Below the pieces are notes generated by a model that was given only the letters and a program-made list of their open reading frames with translations, was not told the origin of the DNA and made no database searches. 64,000 nucleotides of DNA from Streptomyces sp. DHE7-1 (lineage in GTDB: Bacteria; Actinomycetota; Actinomycetes; Streptomycetales; Streptomycetaceae). Shown here in pieces: positions 53,784 to 61,941 of this stretch (positions are counted from its first letter, which is position 1; every line of letters starts with the position of its first letter). Location of the stretch: NCBI GenBank assembly GCA_016432725.1, contig JACJDG010000003.1, forward strand, positions 5,300,001 through 5,364,000. The letters are read 5' to 3'. A program made the position numbers and the translations under genes.

Positions 53784-54491
53784 TCATCGTCCCGGCGGCG
53801 GTGTCTCCGGGACCCAGCGGTAGACCAGCTCCGGCCGGCCCACCTGGCCGTACACCGGGCGCCGCTCGGCCCTGCAGGCGTCGACCAGGTGCTCCAGGTA
53901 GCGCCGGGCGGTGATCCGGGAGATGCCCACGGCCTCCGCGACCCCGGTCGCCGCCAGGCCCTCCCCGGCGTCCCGGAGGGCGCCGGTCACCCGCTCCAGC
54001 GTCGGGCCGCTCAGGCCCTTCGGGAGCGCGGCGGGGGACGGCGCGCGCAGCACGGCCAGCGCCCGGTCCACCTCGTCCTGCCCGCTGGCCTCGCCCACCG
54101 CCGCGTGGAACTCGGCGTACCGCACCAGCCGGTCGCGCAGCGTGGCGAAGGTGAACGGCTTCAGGACGTACTGCACGACGCCCAGCGAGACGCCCTCCCG
54201 GACCACGGCCAGATCCCGCGCCGACGTCACCGCTATGACGTCCGTGTGATGCCCCGCCGCCCGCAGCGACCGGGCGAGCTGGAGCCCGTGCACATCCGGC
54301 AGATGCAGGTCGAGCAGCAGCAGGTCGACCGCCGTACGGTCCAGGAACCGTCGTGCCTCCGCCCCCGTGTGCGCCTTCCCGACCGCGACGAACCCTGGCA
54401 CCCGCCCGACGTACATCACATGCGCGTCGGCCGCGACGGGATCGTCCTCCACCACGAGGACCCTGATGGCCGCCTGCCGCTCCCCGGTCAT
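53784..54491 (-). CDS. CitB/DcuR-type response regulator
   Basis: 235 aa from ATG 54491, overlapping the kinase stop by ATGA. The receiver domain has VEDDPVAADAH, phospho-acceptor Asp61 in LLLLDLHLPDVHG, a switch Thr/Ser in VIAVTSARD and the Lys of VLKPF. The output domain is a CitB-type helix-turn-helix (GVAEAVGISRITARRYLEHLVDACRAERRPVYGQVGRPELVYRW), ending with the usual GRPE(L)xY motif. It probably controls the adjacent symporter gene. Confidence 0.92.
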   Translation of the reverse strand: MTGERQAAIRVLVVEDDPVAADAHVMYVGRVPGFVAVGKAHTGAEARRFLDRTAVDLLLLDLHLPDVHGLQLARSLRAAGHHTDVIAVTSARDLAVVREGVSLGVVQYVLKPFTFATLRDRLVRYAEFHAAVGEASGQDEVDRALAVLRAPSPAALPKGLSGPTLERVTGALRDAGEGLAATGVAEAVGISRITARRYLEHLVDACRAERRPVYGQVGRPELVYRWVPETPPPGR

Positions 54492-56109
54492 CCGCCGCCA
54501 CCCACCGCGCTGCGCAGCGGCAACCGCACCTCGAACACCGCGCCGCCCTCCTCGGCCTCCGCCACCGTCAGCGCGCCCTCGTGACGCGTGACCGCCTGCC
54601 GTACGAGGGCCAGGCCCAGACCCCGTCCGCCGGGCCCCGCGGGTTTCGTGGAGTACCCCCGCTGGAATACCAGGTCCGCGTGGGCCGGGTCGACCCCGGC
54701 CCCCGTGTCCGAGACCCGCAGCACCAGCTCGGCGCCCTCCGCATAGGCCGTCACCGTGACCCGTGCCCCGGCACTGCCCTGCGCCGCGTCCACCGCGTTG
54801 TCGATGAGGTTGCCGAGGACCGTCACCAGGTCACGGGCGGACAGACCCTCCAGCAGTCCGTCGTCCAGCCGGCTGTCCGCCGACACCACCAGCTCCACGC
54901 CCCGCTCGTTCGCCTGCGCGGTCTTGCCCAGCAGCAGCGCGGCCAGCACCGGCTCGCTCACCGCCGCGACCACCTGGTCGGTCAGCGCCTGCGCCAGCTC
55001 CAGTTCCGCCGTCGCGAACTCCACCGCCTCCTCGGCCCGGCCCAGCTCGATCAGCGAGACGACCGTGTGCAGACGGTTCGCCGCCTCGTGCGCCTGCGAG
55101 CGCAGGGCCTGGGTGAAGCCCCGCTCCGAGTCCAGCTCACCCATCAGGGACTGGAGCTCGGTCACGTCGCGCAGCGTCACCACCGTCCCCCGGCGCTCTC
55201 CGCCCGACACCGGTGACGTGTTCACCACCAGCACCCGGGACGCCGTCAGATGCACCTCGTCCACCCGCGGCTGCGAGGACAGCAGCGCCCCGGTCAGCGG
55301 GGCCGGCAGGCCCAGGTCCGCCACCGAGCGGCCGATCAGGTCCGCGTCACCGGCGTCGCCCACCCCCAGCAGCTCCCGGCCGCCGTCGTTGATCAGTGCC
55401 ACCCGGTACTGTCCGTCCAGCATCAGCAGCCCCTCGCGCACCGCGTGCAGCGCCGCCTGGTGGTAGTCGTGCATCCGGCTCAGCTCGGTCGCGTTCATGC
55501 CGTGGGTGTGGCGGCGCAGCCGGGCGTTGATCACATAGGTGCCGACCGCGCCCAGCAGCAGGGTCCCGCCGGCCACCCCAGCAGCGCGGTGACCTGCTCC
55601 TGGACCCGGGCGCTGATCGCCTCCACCTTGATGCCGGCGCTCACCAGCCCGATGACCCGGCCGTTCTCCTCCACCGGGGTCACCGCCCGCACGGACGCGC
55701 CGAGCGTGCCGGTGTAGGTCTCCGTGAAGGTGCGGCCGTGCCGCGCCGGCGCGATACGGCCCAGGAAGTGCCGGCCGATCTGCTTCTCGTCCGGATGGGT
55801 CCAGCGGATGCCGGACGGATTCATTATCGTCACGAAATCGACGTTCGTGTCCCGCATCACCCGCACCGCGTACGGCTGCAGCTCGCCGGTCGGGTCGGGG
55901 GTGTGGATCGCCGCGCGCACCGAGGGGGAGTCCGCTATCGACCGGGCCACGGCGGTCGCGTGCCGGGCCGCCGCGTCCTCCGCCTGCCGGCCGTCGCTGA
56001 GGTAGGTGAACAGCGCGTACCCGGCCACCACCACGGCGATCAGCACCGCCTGCACGGCGAACAGCTGGGTCGCCAGACTGCGGGGCCGGGCCAGGGACGG
56101 GAAGCGCAT
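54488..56109 (-). CDS. DcuS/CitA-type sensor histidine kinase (one apparent frameshift)
   Basis: About 540 aa from ATG 56109. Helix 1 (LATQLFAVQAVLIAVVVAGYALF) starts an extracytoplasmic sCache/PAS sensor (TAVARSIADSPSVRAAIHTPDPTGELQ, VDFVTIMNPSGIRWTHPDEKQIGRHFLGRI). Helix 2 (ALLGVAGGTLLLGAVGTYVI) lies exactly at the frame break 55576-55579 and is restored by one added G. A cytoplasmic PAS, the histidine box RSQAHEAANRLHTVVSLIELGR, and the ATPase motifs NLIDNAVDAA, DTGAGVDP and GRGLGLALVRQ follow. Such kinases sense C4-dicarboxylates or citrate outside the cell. The symporter gene 146 bp away, divergent, suggests the same here. Confidence 0.88.
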
Positions 56110-56255
56110 GTCAGCAGTGTGCCTCTCCCTTCAGGCGTGAACTAAATGAACGGAAGGGTGACCGCCCTCACAGGGCGGGAGATAGTCACGGCATCCCCAC
56201 CCCGGACGTGAGCCGCACGCCGGTGATGCCGACGAAGACGTCAAGGAGGGCAGCC

Positions 56256-57643
56256 GTGGCCGCCAGCACCCCAGATACGGCACCTGCCGCACCCCGCGCC
56301 AAGCGGGACCGGACCCATTACCTGTACATCGCCGTCATCGTGGCGGTCGCGCTCGGTATCGCCGTGGGACTGATCTGGCCCGATGCCGCGGTCGAGCTGA
56401 AGCCGCTGGGCACCGGCTTCGTCAACCTCATCAAGATGATGATCTCGCCGATCATCTTCTGCACGATCGTGCTGGGCATCGGCTCGGTGCGCAAGGCCGC
56501 GAAGGTCGGCGCCGTCGGCGGTATCGCGCTCGGCTACTTCCTGGTGATGTCGCTGGTCGCGCTCGCCATCGGGCTCGTCGTCGGCAACGTGCTGCACCCC
56601 GGTGACGGGCTGCACCTGACCGACGCGCTCAAGCAGACCGGGCACGCCCAGGTCTCCGCCGACGCGCTGCCGCCCGTCGACTTCGTGCTGTCGATCATCC
56701 CGGTCACGTTCGTGTCCGCCTTCACCGAGGGCCAGGTCCTGCAGACCCTGCTGATCGCCCTGCTCACCGGGTTCGCGCTGCAGGCCATGGGCTCGGCCGG
56801 GCAGCCGGTGCTGCGCGGTGTCGAGCACATCCAGCGGCTGGTCTTCCGCATCCTGTCCATGGTCATGTGGGCCGCCCCCATCGGCGCCTTCGGCGCCATC
56901 GCCGCCGTCACCGGCTCGGCCGGCCTGGACGCACTGAAGAGCCTCGCCGTGCTGATGCTCGGCTTCTACGTGACCTGCTTCCTGTTCGTCTTCATCGTGC
57001 TCGGCGCCCTGCTGCGCATCGTCGCCGGCGTGAACGTCCTCTCCCTGTTCAAGTACCTCGCCCGCGAGTTCCTGCTGATCCTGTCCACCTCCTCCTCGGA
57101 GTCCGCGCTGCCGCGGCTCATCGCGAAGATGGAGCACCTGGGCGTCAGCAAGCCGGTCGTCGGCATCACCGTCCCACCGGCTACTCCTTCAACCTCGACG
57201 GCACGATGATCTACATGACCATGGCGTCGCTGTACATCGCGGACGCCCTGGGCACCCCGATGTCCGTCGGCGAGCAGATCCCGCTGCTGCTCTTCCTGCT
57301 GCTGGCGTCCAAGGGCGCCGCGGGCGTCAGCGGCGCCGGCCTGGCCACGCTGGCCGGCGGCCTGCAGTCGCACAAGCCCGCGCTGGTCGACGGCGTCGGC
57401 CTGATCGTCGGCATCGACCGGTTCATGAGCGAGGCCCGCGCCCTGACCAACTTCGCCGGCAACGCCGTGGCCACCGTGCTGATCGGTACCTGGACCAAGG
57501 AGATCGACAACGGCCGGGTGCGGCAGGTGCTGGCCGGTGACCTCCCCTTCGACGAGACGACGCTGCTGGACGAGCAGCGGTCCGCCGCCACCGGGCTCCC
57601 CGAGCCCCGCGAGGGCGACGAGAAGGAACTGGCCAAGGCCTGA
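56256..57643 (+). CDS. dctA: C4-dicarboxylate/cation symporter, DctA type (one apparent frameshift)
   Basis: About 462 aa from GTG 56256, preceded by AAGGAGG with 6-nt spacing. The frame reading upstream to 56208 is less likely. It belongs to the DAACS/SDF family: helices IAVIVAVALGIAVGLIWPDAAV, LIKMMISPIIFCTIVLGIGS, the helical hairpin STSSSESALPRLI (serine-rich motif) and VPTGYSFNLDGTMIYMTMASLYIADALG (substrate and ion binding), then GAAGVSGAGLATLAGGL and ALTNFAGNAVATVLIG. The frame breaks at 57173-57175, in ITVPTGYSF; one added C restores it. Probably takes up succinate, fumarate or malate. Probably controlled by the divergent two-component pair. Confidence 0.92.
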
Positions 57644-57657
57644 TCCGAGACTCCGGG

Positions 57658-57688
57658 CGCCCGGCCCCGCCTGAACCCGGGCCGGGCG
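57658..57688 (+). terminator. Terminator after the symporter gene
   Basis: CGCCCGGCCC (57658-57667) and GGGCCGGGCG (57679-57688), 10 perfect pairs with an 11-nt loop, 14 nt after the stop. Confidence 0.75.
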
Positions 57689-57752
57689 TCCGGGCCCACC
57701 CGCGGTCGGCCGGGGCTCCCCCGTGACCCGGCCGCCCGGCTCCCATCCACTA

Positions 57753-57784
57753 ACGTGCCGTTCCGGTCGACCGGAACGGCACGT
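57753..57784. promoter_or_regulatory. Perfect 32-bp palindrome upstream of the DUF2127 gene
   Basis: The half-site ACGTGCCGTTCCGGTC is followed directly by its exact reverse complement, with no mismatch and no spacer. It ends 43 nt before the ATG at 57828. A full hairpin would put 14-16 GC-rich pairs in the leader RNA, so it may be a terminator of upstream readthrough, a translation-limiting structure or a protein-binding site. Confidence 0.6.
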
Positions 57785-57827
57785 CGGTGCTCGTTCCCGA
57801 ACGCGGTACGAAAGGCGGGCACGGGGG

Positions 57828-58610
57828 ATGAAGATCGACTGGGACCGGCGGACCTGCGCGCGCAAGGGCCATGTCACCTACGCGCCGGACGACCCCCGGC
57901 TGCGGGTGCGTCTGCACGCCCGCACGGAACTCGGGGACGTCTGGCGCTGCCTGCGCTGCGGCGACTTCGTGCTCGGCGAGCCGCACGGTTCGGGACCGGC
58001 CGAGGACGCGCCGCTGGTGCCGCGCGGGAAGGTGCTGCGGGATCTTTTCGTCCTGCGCTTCCTGGCGGTCGAACGGGCCGTGCGCGGGGTGTTCATCGTG
58101 CTGGTCGCGGTCGCGGTGTGGAGGTTCAGCAACAGCCGGAACGCGGTGCGCCGGCTCTTCGAGGAGTACCTGAACGTATTCCGCCCGGTGTTCCGGCACT
58201 TCCACTACGACCTCGACCACTCCCCGGTGGTGGGCTCGCTGCAGAAGGTCTTCGGCTACCGGCAGTCCACACTGCTGCTGGTGGCGGCCCTGCTGCTGGC
58301 CTACGCGCTGATCGAACTGGTCGAGGCGGTGGGCCTCTGGTACGCCAAGCGCTGGGCGGAGTACCTGACGGTGGTCGCCACGGCCGCGTTCCTCCCGCTG
58401 GAGATCTACGAGCTCAGCGAGCACATCAGCTGGCTGAAGATCGCCACCCTGGTCCTCAACATCCTCGCAGTCCTGTACATCGCGCTGACCAAGCGCCTGT
58501 TCGGCCTGCGCGGCGGGCGCCGGAAGTTCGACGAGGAGCGGCACAGCGCCTCGCTGCTGGAGGTGGAGGAGTCGGCCGGGACGGCCGCCCACGAACGGCC
58601 CTTGCCTTGA
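57828..58610 (+). CDS. DUF2127 family membrane protein
   Basis: 260 aa from ATG 57828, with CGGGGG just upstream. The N-terminal 60 residues have a possible zinc site: two Cys in WRCLRCGDFVLGEPHG with Cys10 (RRTCARKGH) and His16 nearby. Then come the DUF2127 core: VLRFLAVERAVRGVFIVLVAVAVWRF, QSTLLLVAALLLAYALIELVEAVGLWYAKRWAEYLTVVATAAFLPLEIYEL and WLKIATLVLNILAVLYIALTKRLFGLRGG, about four helices. RWAEY and LPLEIYEL are family signatures. Function unknown. Confidence 0.85.
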   Translation: MKIDWDRRTCARKGHVTYAPDDPRLRVRLHARTELGDVWRCLRCGDFVLGEPHGSGPAEDAPLVPRGKVLRDLFVLRFLAVERAVRGVFIVLVAVAVWRFSNSRNAVRRLFEEYLNVFRPVFRHFHYDLDHSPVVGSLQKVFGYRQSTLLLVAALLLAYALIELVEAVGLWYAKRWAEYLTVVATAAFLPLEIYELSEHISWLKIATLVLNILAVLYIALTKRLFGLRGGRRKFDEERHSASLLEVEESAGTAAHERPLP

Positions 58611-58632
58611 CCCCGACGTCAACACCTACGGT
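58602..58632 (+). promoter_or_regulatory. MerR-type promoter/operator driving a leaderless regulator-thioredoxin operon
   Basis: TTGCCT (58602-58607) and TACGGT (58627-58632) are spaced by 19 bp, the long spacer typical of MerR-activated promoters. The dyad TTGAC-CCCGAC-GTCAA (58607-58622) lies inside the spacer, where a MerR dimer binds and untwists DNA. The ATG at 58640 is 8 nt after the -10, so the mRNA would be leaderless and no Shine-Dalgarno sequence is needed. Confidence 0.65.
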
Positions 58633-58639
58633 CGGGACC

Positions 58640-59068
58640 ATGCGAATCGGCGAGCTGGCCGCACGGGCCGGGACCACCACCCGCGCCCTGCGCTACTACG
58701 AGACGCGCGGGCTGCTGCCCGCCCGGCGCGACGCCAAGGGACACCGCACCTACGACGAGGGCGACCTCAGGCTGGTGCGCCAGATCCGGACCCTGCAGGA
58801 GTGCGGGTTCGACCTGGAGGAGACGCGGCCGTTCGTGGAGTGCCTGCGGGCCGGGCACCCGGAGGGCGATTCCTGCCCGGCGTCCCTGGTGGTCTACCGG
58901 CGCAAGCTGGACGAGCTGGACGCGCTCATCGGGCAGCTCACGGCGGTGCGGGAGACCGTCGCGGGCCAGCTCGGGCGGGCCGAGCTGGCCCGGGAGGCGC
59001 TGGCCGCCGCTTCGCTGGTTCCGGGCGGTCCGGAACCGCTGTGCGAACTGGGAGGGCGAGAGAAATGA
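58640..59068 (+). CDS. MerR-family regulator of the thioredoxin operon
   Basis: 142 aa from ATG 58640. MerR HTH: MRIGELAARAGTTTRALRYYETRGLLPARRDAKGHRTYDEGDLRLVRQIRTLQECGFDLEETRPFVECL. This is followed by the dimerisation helix KLDELDALIGQLTAVRETVAGQLGRAEL. Cys are at EC(54)GF, ECL, DSCPAS and PLCEL, so thiol or metal sensing is possible but not shown. It overlaps the thioredoxin start by ATGA, so the two are coupled. Probably autoregulatory on the upstream dyad. Confidence 0.92.
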   Translation: MRIGELAARAGTTTRALRYYETRGLLPARRDAKGHRTYDEGDLRLVRQIRTLQECGFDLEETRPFVECLRAGHPEGDSCPASLVVYRRKLDELDALIGQLTAVRETVAGQLGRAELAREALAAASLVPGGPEPLCELGGREK

Positions 59069-59397
59069 TCAAGGCTGCCGGTGTGGCCGAGGTGCGGGAC
59101 GCGGACTTCGGGACGGAGGTGCTCGGGGCGGACCTGCCGGTGCTGGTGGAGTTCACCGCCGACTGGTGCCCGCCGTGCCGCCAGATGGGGCCGGTGCTCA
59201 GCGACCTGGCGTCCGAGCAGGACGGCCGGCTGAAGGTGGTGCAGCTCGACGTGGACACCAATCCCGAGACCACGAACGCCTACAAGGTGCTGTCGATGCC
59301 GACGTTCATGGTGTTCCGGGACGGTGAGCCGGTGAAGGCGATGGTGGGGGCACGACCCAAGCGGCGGCTGCTCGAGGAGCTGTCCGACGTGCTCTGA
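59065..59397 (+). CDS. trxA: Thioredoxin
   Basis: 110 aa from ATG 59065, sharing ATGA with the MerR stop. It has the active site FTADWCPPCRQMGPV (W-C-P-P-C rather than the more common W-C-G-P-C), followed by the cis-Pro loop VLSMPTFMVFRDGEPV. The WCPPC variant tends to shift the redox potential. The operon with a MerR regulator suggests induction by thiol or oxidative stress. No thioredoxin reductase gene is adjacent. Confidence 0.93.
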   Translation: MIKAAGVAEVRDADFGTEVLGADLPVLVEFTADWCPPCRQMGPVLSDLASEQDGRLKVVQLDVDTNPETTNAYKVLSMPTFMVFRDGEPVKAMVGARPKRRLLEELSDVL

Positions 59398-59413
59398 GAG
59401 GGCCCCGCACACC

Positions 59414-59450
59414 AAAAAATCCCCTGAGCAATTGCGCTCGGGGATTTCTC
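59414..59450. terminator. Terminator after the thioredoxin gene
   Basis: AAATCCCC...GAGC pairs with GCTC...GGGGATTT (59417-59447), with an A run before and TTTCT after. This is a rare classical intrinsic terminator with a U-tract-like end in this GC-rich DNA. The AT-rich stretch after it (59451-59535) contains the palindrome TTCAATTGAA (59475-59484) and a TATATC hexamer (59515-59520) that may be the helD promoter. Confidence 0.75.
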
Positions 59451-59535
59451 TGCGTATATTCAGTGATTCGCGACTTCAATTGAATGAAGGCGCGACGAGG
59501 TTCACTGAGCAGAGTATATCCGGGCGGGAGCGGAA

Positions 59536-61791
59536 TTGTCAAACACCGAATTTCCAGACGGTGAATTGCGGCGCGAGCAGGAATTCATCGACGGACTGTA
59601 CGCGCGCGCCGACGAACTGCGCGGCGAGGCCGAGACCTCGGTCGCGGACGCCCTCGCGCAGGGCGACAAGCCCATGCAGGCCCGGCTGGAGCGGGACATC
59701 CTGGTCGCCGAGCGCTCCGGGCTGCTCGCCGCGCTGAACGCGGTGGACGGTTCGCTCTGCTTCGGCCGGATCGACCTGACCTCCGGTGTCAGCCATCACA
59801 TCGGCCGGATCGGCCTGCGCGAGGACGACGCCGAGCGCACGCCGGTCCTCATCGACTGGCGGGCCGACGTCGCCCGTCCCTTCTACCTGGCCACCGGCCA
59901 CACGCCGATGGGGCTGCGCCGCCGCCGGCACCTCACCACCGAGGACCGGACCGTGACCTCGCTGCACGACGAGATCCTCGACCTCGGCGACGCCACCCGC
60001 ACCGGCCACGAGGACCCGAGCGGCGACGCCGTCCTGCTGGCCGCGCTCAACTCGGCCCGCACCGGCCGGATGAGCGACATCGTGCAGACCATCCAGGCCG
60101 AGCAGGACGAGATCATCCGGGCCCCGTACCGCGGGGTGCTGGTGGTCGAGGGCGGCCCCGGCACCGGCAAGACCGCCGTCGCGCTGCACCGGGCGGCCTA
60201 CCTGCTCTACGAGCACCGGGAGCTGCTGGCCCGCCGGGCCGTGCTCGTCGTCGGACCCAACCCCGCCTTCCTCGGCTACATCGGCGAGGTGCTGCCCTCC
60301 CTCGGCGAGACCGGTGTGCTGCTGGCCACCGTCGGCGAGCTGTTCCCCGGAGTGCGGGCCACCGCCACCGACACGCCCGAGGCGGCCGCCGTGAAGGGCC
60401 GCGCCGACATGGCCGACGTGCTCGCCGCCGTCGTGCGCGACCGGCAGTCCCTGCCCGACCCGGTCGTCACCGTCGAGCACGACCGCGAGGTGCTGATGCT
60501 GGACGACGGACTCGTGACCGTCGCCCGTGAGCGCGCCCGCGCCGCCAAGCTGCCGCACAACGCGGCCCGCGAGTACTTCGAGGGCCACATCCTCAACACG
60601 CTCACCGAGCTGTACGCCGAGCGCGTGGGCACCGACCCGTACGACGGCGGCAGCCTGCTGGACCCCGCCGACGTCACCCAGATCCGCGACGAACTCGCCG
60701 AGAACCCCGAGGTCTGGTCCGCCATCGACCTGCTGTGGCCCCGGATCACCCCGCGGCGGCTGGTCGCCGACTTCCTCGCCGAACCGGACGGCTACCTGTC
60801 CCGGGCCGACGCCGACGCCGTCCGCCGCCCGGTGACCCGGGCCTGGACCGTCGCAGACGTACCCCTCCTCGACGAGGCGGCCGAGCTCCTCGGCGAGGAC
60901 GACCGGATCGCCAGGGCCCGCGCCGAACGCGAGCGGGAGACGCAGGTCGCCTACGCCCAGGGCGTGCTCGACGTCTCCTACGCCTCCCGTACCTACGAGT
61001 TCGAGGACAAGGAGGACGGTGACCCGGACGCCAGCGAGGTCCTGTCCGCGCACGACATCATCGACGCCGAGCGGTTCGCCGAGCGGCACGAGGAGGCCGA
61101 CCACCGCAGCGCCGCCGAGCGGGCCGCGGCCGACCGGACCTGGGCCTTCGGCCACATCATCGTGGACGAGGCGCAGGAGCTGTCGCCGATGGCCTGGCGG
61201 CTGTTGATGCGACGGAGCCCGACCCGCTCGATGACCCTGGTCGGCGACCCCGCCCAGACCGCCGAGGGGGCCGGTGTCGGATCCTGGGCGGACATCCTCG
61301 CCCCCTACGTCGAGGACCGCTGGGAGCACACCCGGCTCGGCGTCAACTACCGCACCCCGGCCGAGATCATGGACCTGGCCGCGGCCGTCGTCCGTGCCGA
61401 GCACCCGGACTTCGAGCCGCCCAGCTCGGTGCGATCGACGGGGGAACGGCCCTGGGTGCGGGACGCGGGCGGCGACCTGCCCGGCGCGGTCGCCAGGGCG
61501 GTCGCCGAACTCACCCCCGCCGAGGGCCGGCTCGCCGTCATCGCCCCGCGCGAGCTGCACCGCGCGCTGGCCGCCCGGCTCGACGGGGTGACGGCGGGCG
61601 CGGAACCCGACCTCACCCACTCGGTCGTCCTCCTCGACCCCCGCCAGTCGAAGGGCCTGGAGTTCGACTCGGTCCTGGTCGTGGAGCCGTCCCGCTACGG
61701 CACCAGCGACCTGTACGTGGCCCTCACCCGCGCCACCCAGCACCTCGGCGTGCTCCACACCGGCGACCTGCCGCCGGGACTGAAGGCGTGA
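59536..61791 (+). CDS. helD: HelD-like RNA polymerase-recycling ATPase (UvrD/Rep-type)
   Basis: 751 aa from a TTG start at 59536. GGGAG about 7 nt upstream supports it, and no better ATG or GTG is near. HelD proteins pull stalled RNA polymerase off DNA and some actinobacterial members protect it from rifamycins. N-terminal coiled coil: RREQEFIDGLYARADELRGEAETSVADALAQ. P-loop EGGPGTGKTAVALHRAAY (about 204-221); motif II IIVDEAQELSPMAWRLL (about 541); motif III VGDPAQT; NYRTPAEIM; C-terminal QSKGLEFDSVLVVEP and LYVALTRATQHLGVL. Between them is a clamp-like insertion rich in Arg and Asp. A strong terminator follows. Confidence 0.92.
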   Translation: MSNTEFPDGELRREQEFIDGLYARADELRGEAETSVADALAQGDKPMQARLERDILVAERSGLLAALNAVDGSLCFGRIDLTSGVSHHIGRIGLREDDAERTPVLIDWRADVARPFYLATGHTPMGLRRRRHLTTEDRTVTSLHDEILDLGDATRTGHEDPSGDAVLLAALNSARTGRMSDIVQTIQAEQDEIIRAPYRGVLVVEGGPGTGKTAVALHRAAYLLYEHRELLARRAVLVVGPNPAFLGYIGEVLPSLGETGVLLATVGELFPGVRATATDTPEAAAVKGRADMADVLAAVVRDRQSLPDPVVTVEHDREVLMLDDGLVTVARERARAAKLPHNAAREYFEGHILNTLTELYAERVGTDPYDGGSLLDPADVTQIRDELAENPEVWSAIDLLWPRITPRRLVADFLAEPDGYLSRADADAVRRPVTRAWTVADVPLLDEAAELLGEDDRIARARAERERETQVAYAQGVLDVSYASRTYEFEDKEDGDPDASEVLSAHDIIDAERFAERHEEADHRSAAERAAADRTWAFGHIIVDEAQELSPMAWRLLMRRSPTRSMTLVGDPAQTAEGAGVGSWADILAPYVEDRWEHTRLGVNYRTPAEIMDLAAAVVRAEHPDFEPPSSVRSTGERPWVRDAGGDLPGAVARAVAELTPAEGRLAVIAPRELHRALAARLDGVTAGAEPDLTHSVVLLDPRQSKGLEFDSVLVVEPSRYGTSDLYVALTRATQHLGVLHTGDLPPGLKA

Positions 61792-61797
61792 CCCGCC

Positions 61798-61833
61798 CGC
61801 CGGAGGGGCCGGGTGCGACCGGCCCCTCCGGCG
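61798..61833 (+). terminator. Terminator after the helD gene
   Basis: CGCCGGAGGGGCCGG (61798-61812) and CCGGCCCCTCCGGCG (61819-61833), 15 perfect pairs around the loop GTGCGA, 6 nt after the stop codon. Confidence 0.88.
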
Positions 61834-61900
61834 CATGAGCGACGGGGTCCGAGGGCGGAGCCCCCTGGCGGTGCGAGAGGGCTGGGTGTATTGCCCCGCG

Positions 61901-61941
61901 GGGCGCCGCGACGCAGGCGTGACTTCGCGGACAGGACCTAG
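61901..61941. repeat. Remnant of miniature element A at the glgB stop codon
   Basis: 61901-61941 matches the right 41 bp of element A (38783-38823) with 39 identities, including GCGGACA(G/C)GACCTAG at the tip. The terminal CTAG (61938-61941) contains the glgB TAG. The other end of the element is not found in the 67 bp up to the helD terminator, so it is a truncated copy. A GGGTGTATTG stretch next to it resembles the IS481 tip at 38824 but may be chance. Confidence 0.7.

Noticed and set aside
61881..61900. IS481 end beside the glgB element remnant
   Set aside because: Only about 10 bp (GGGTGTATTG) match the IS tip and the matching stretch is followed by unrelated GC-rich sequence. It is noted in the remnant entry but not called as an IS.
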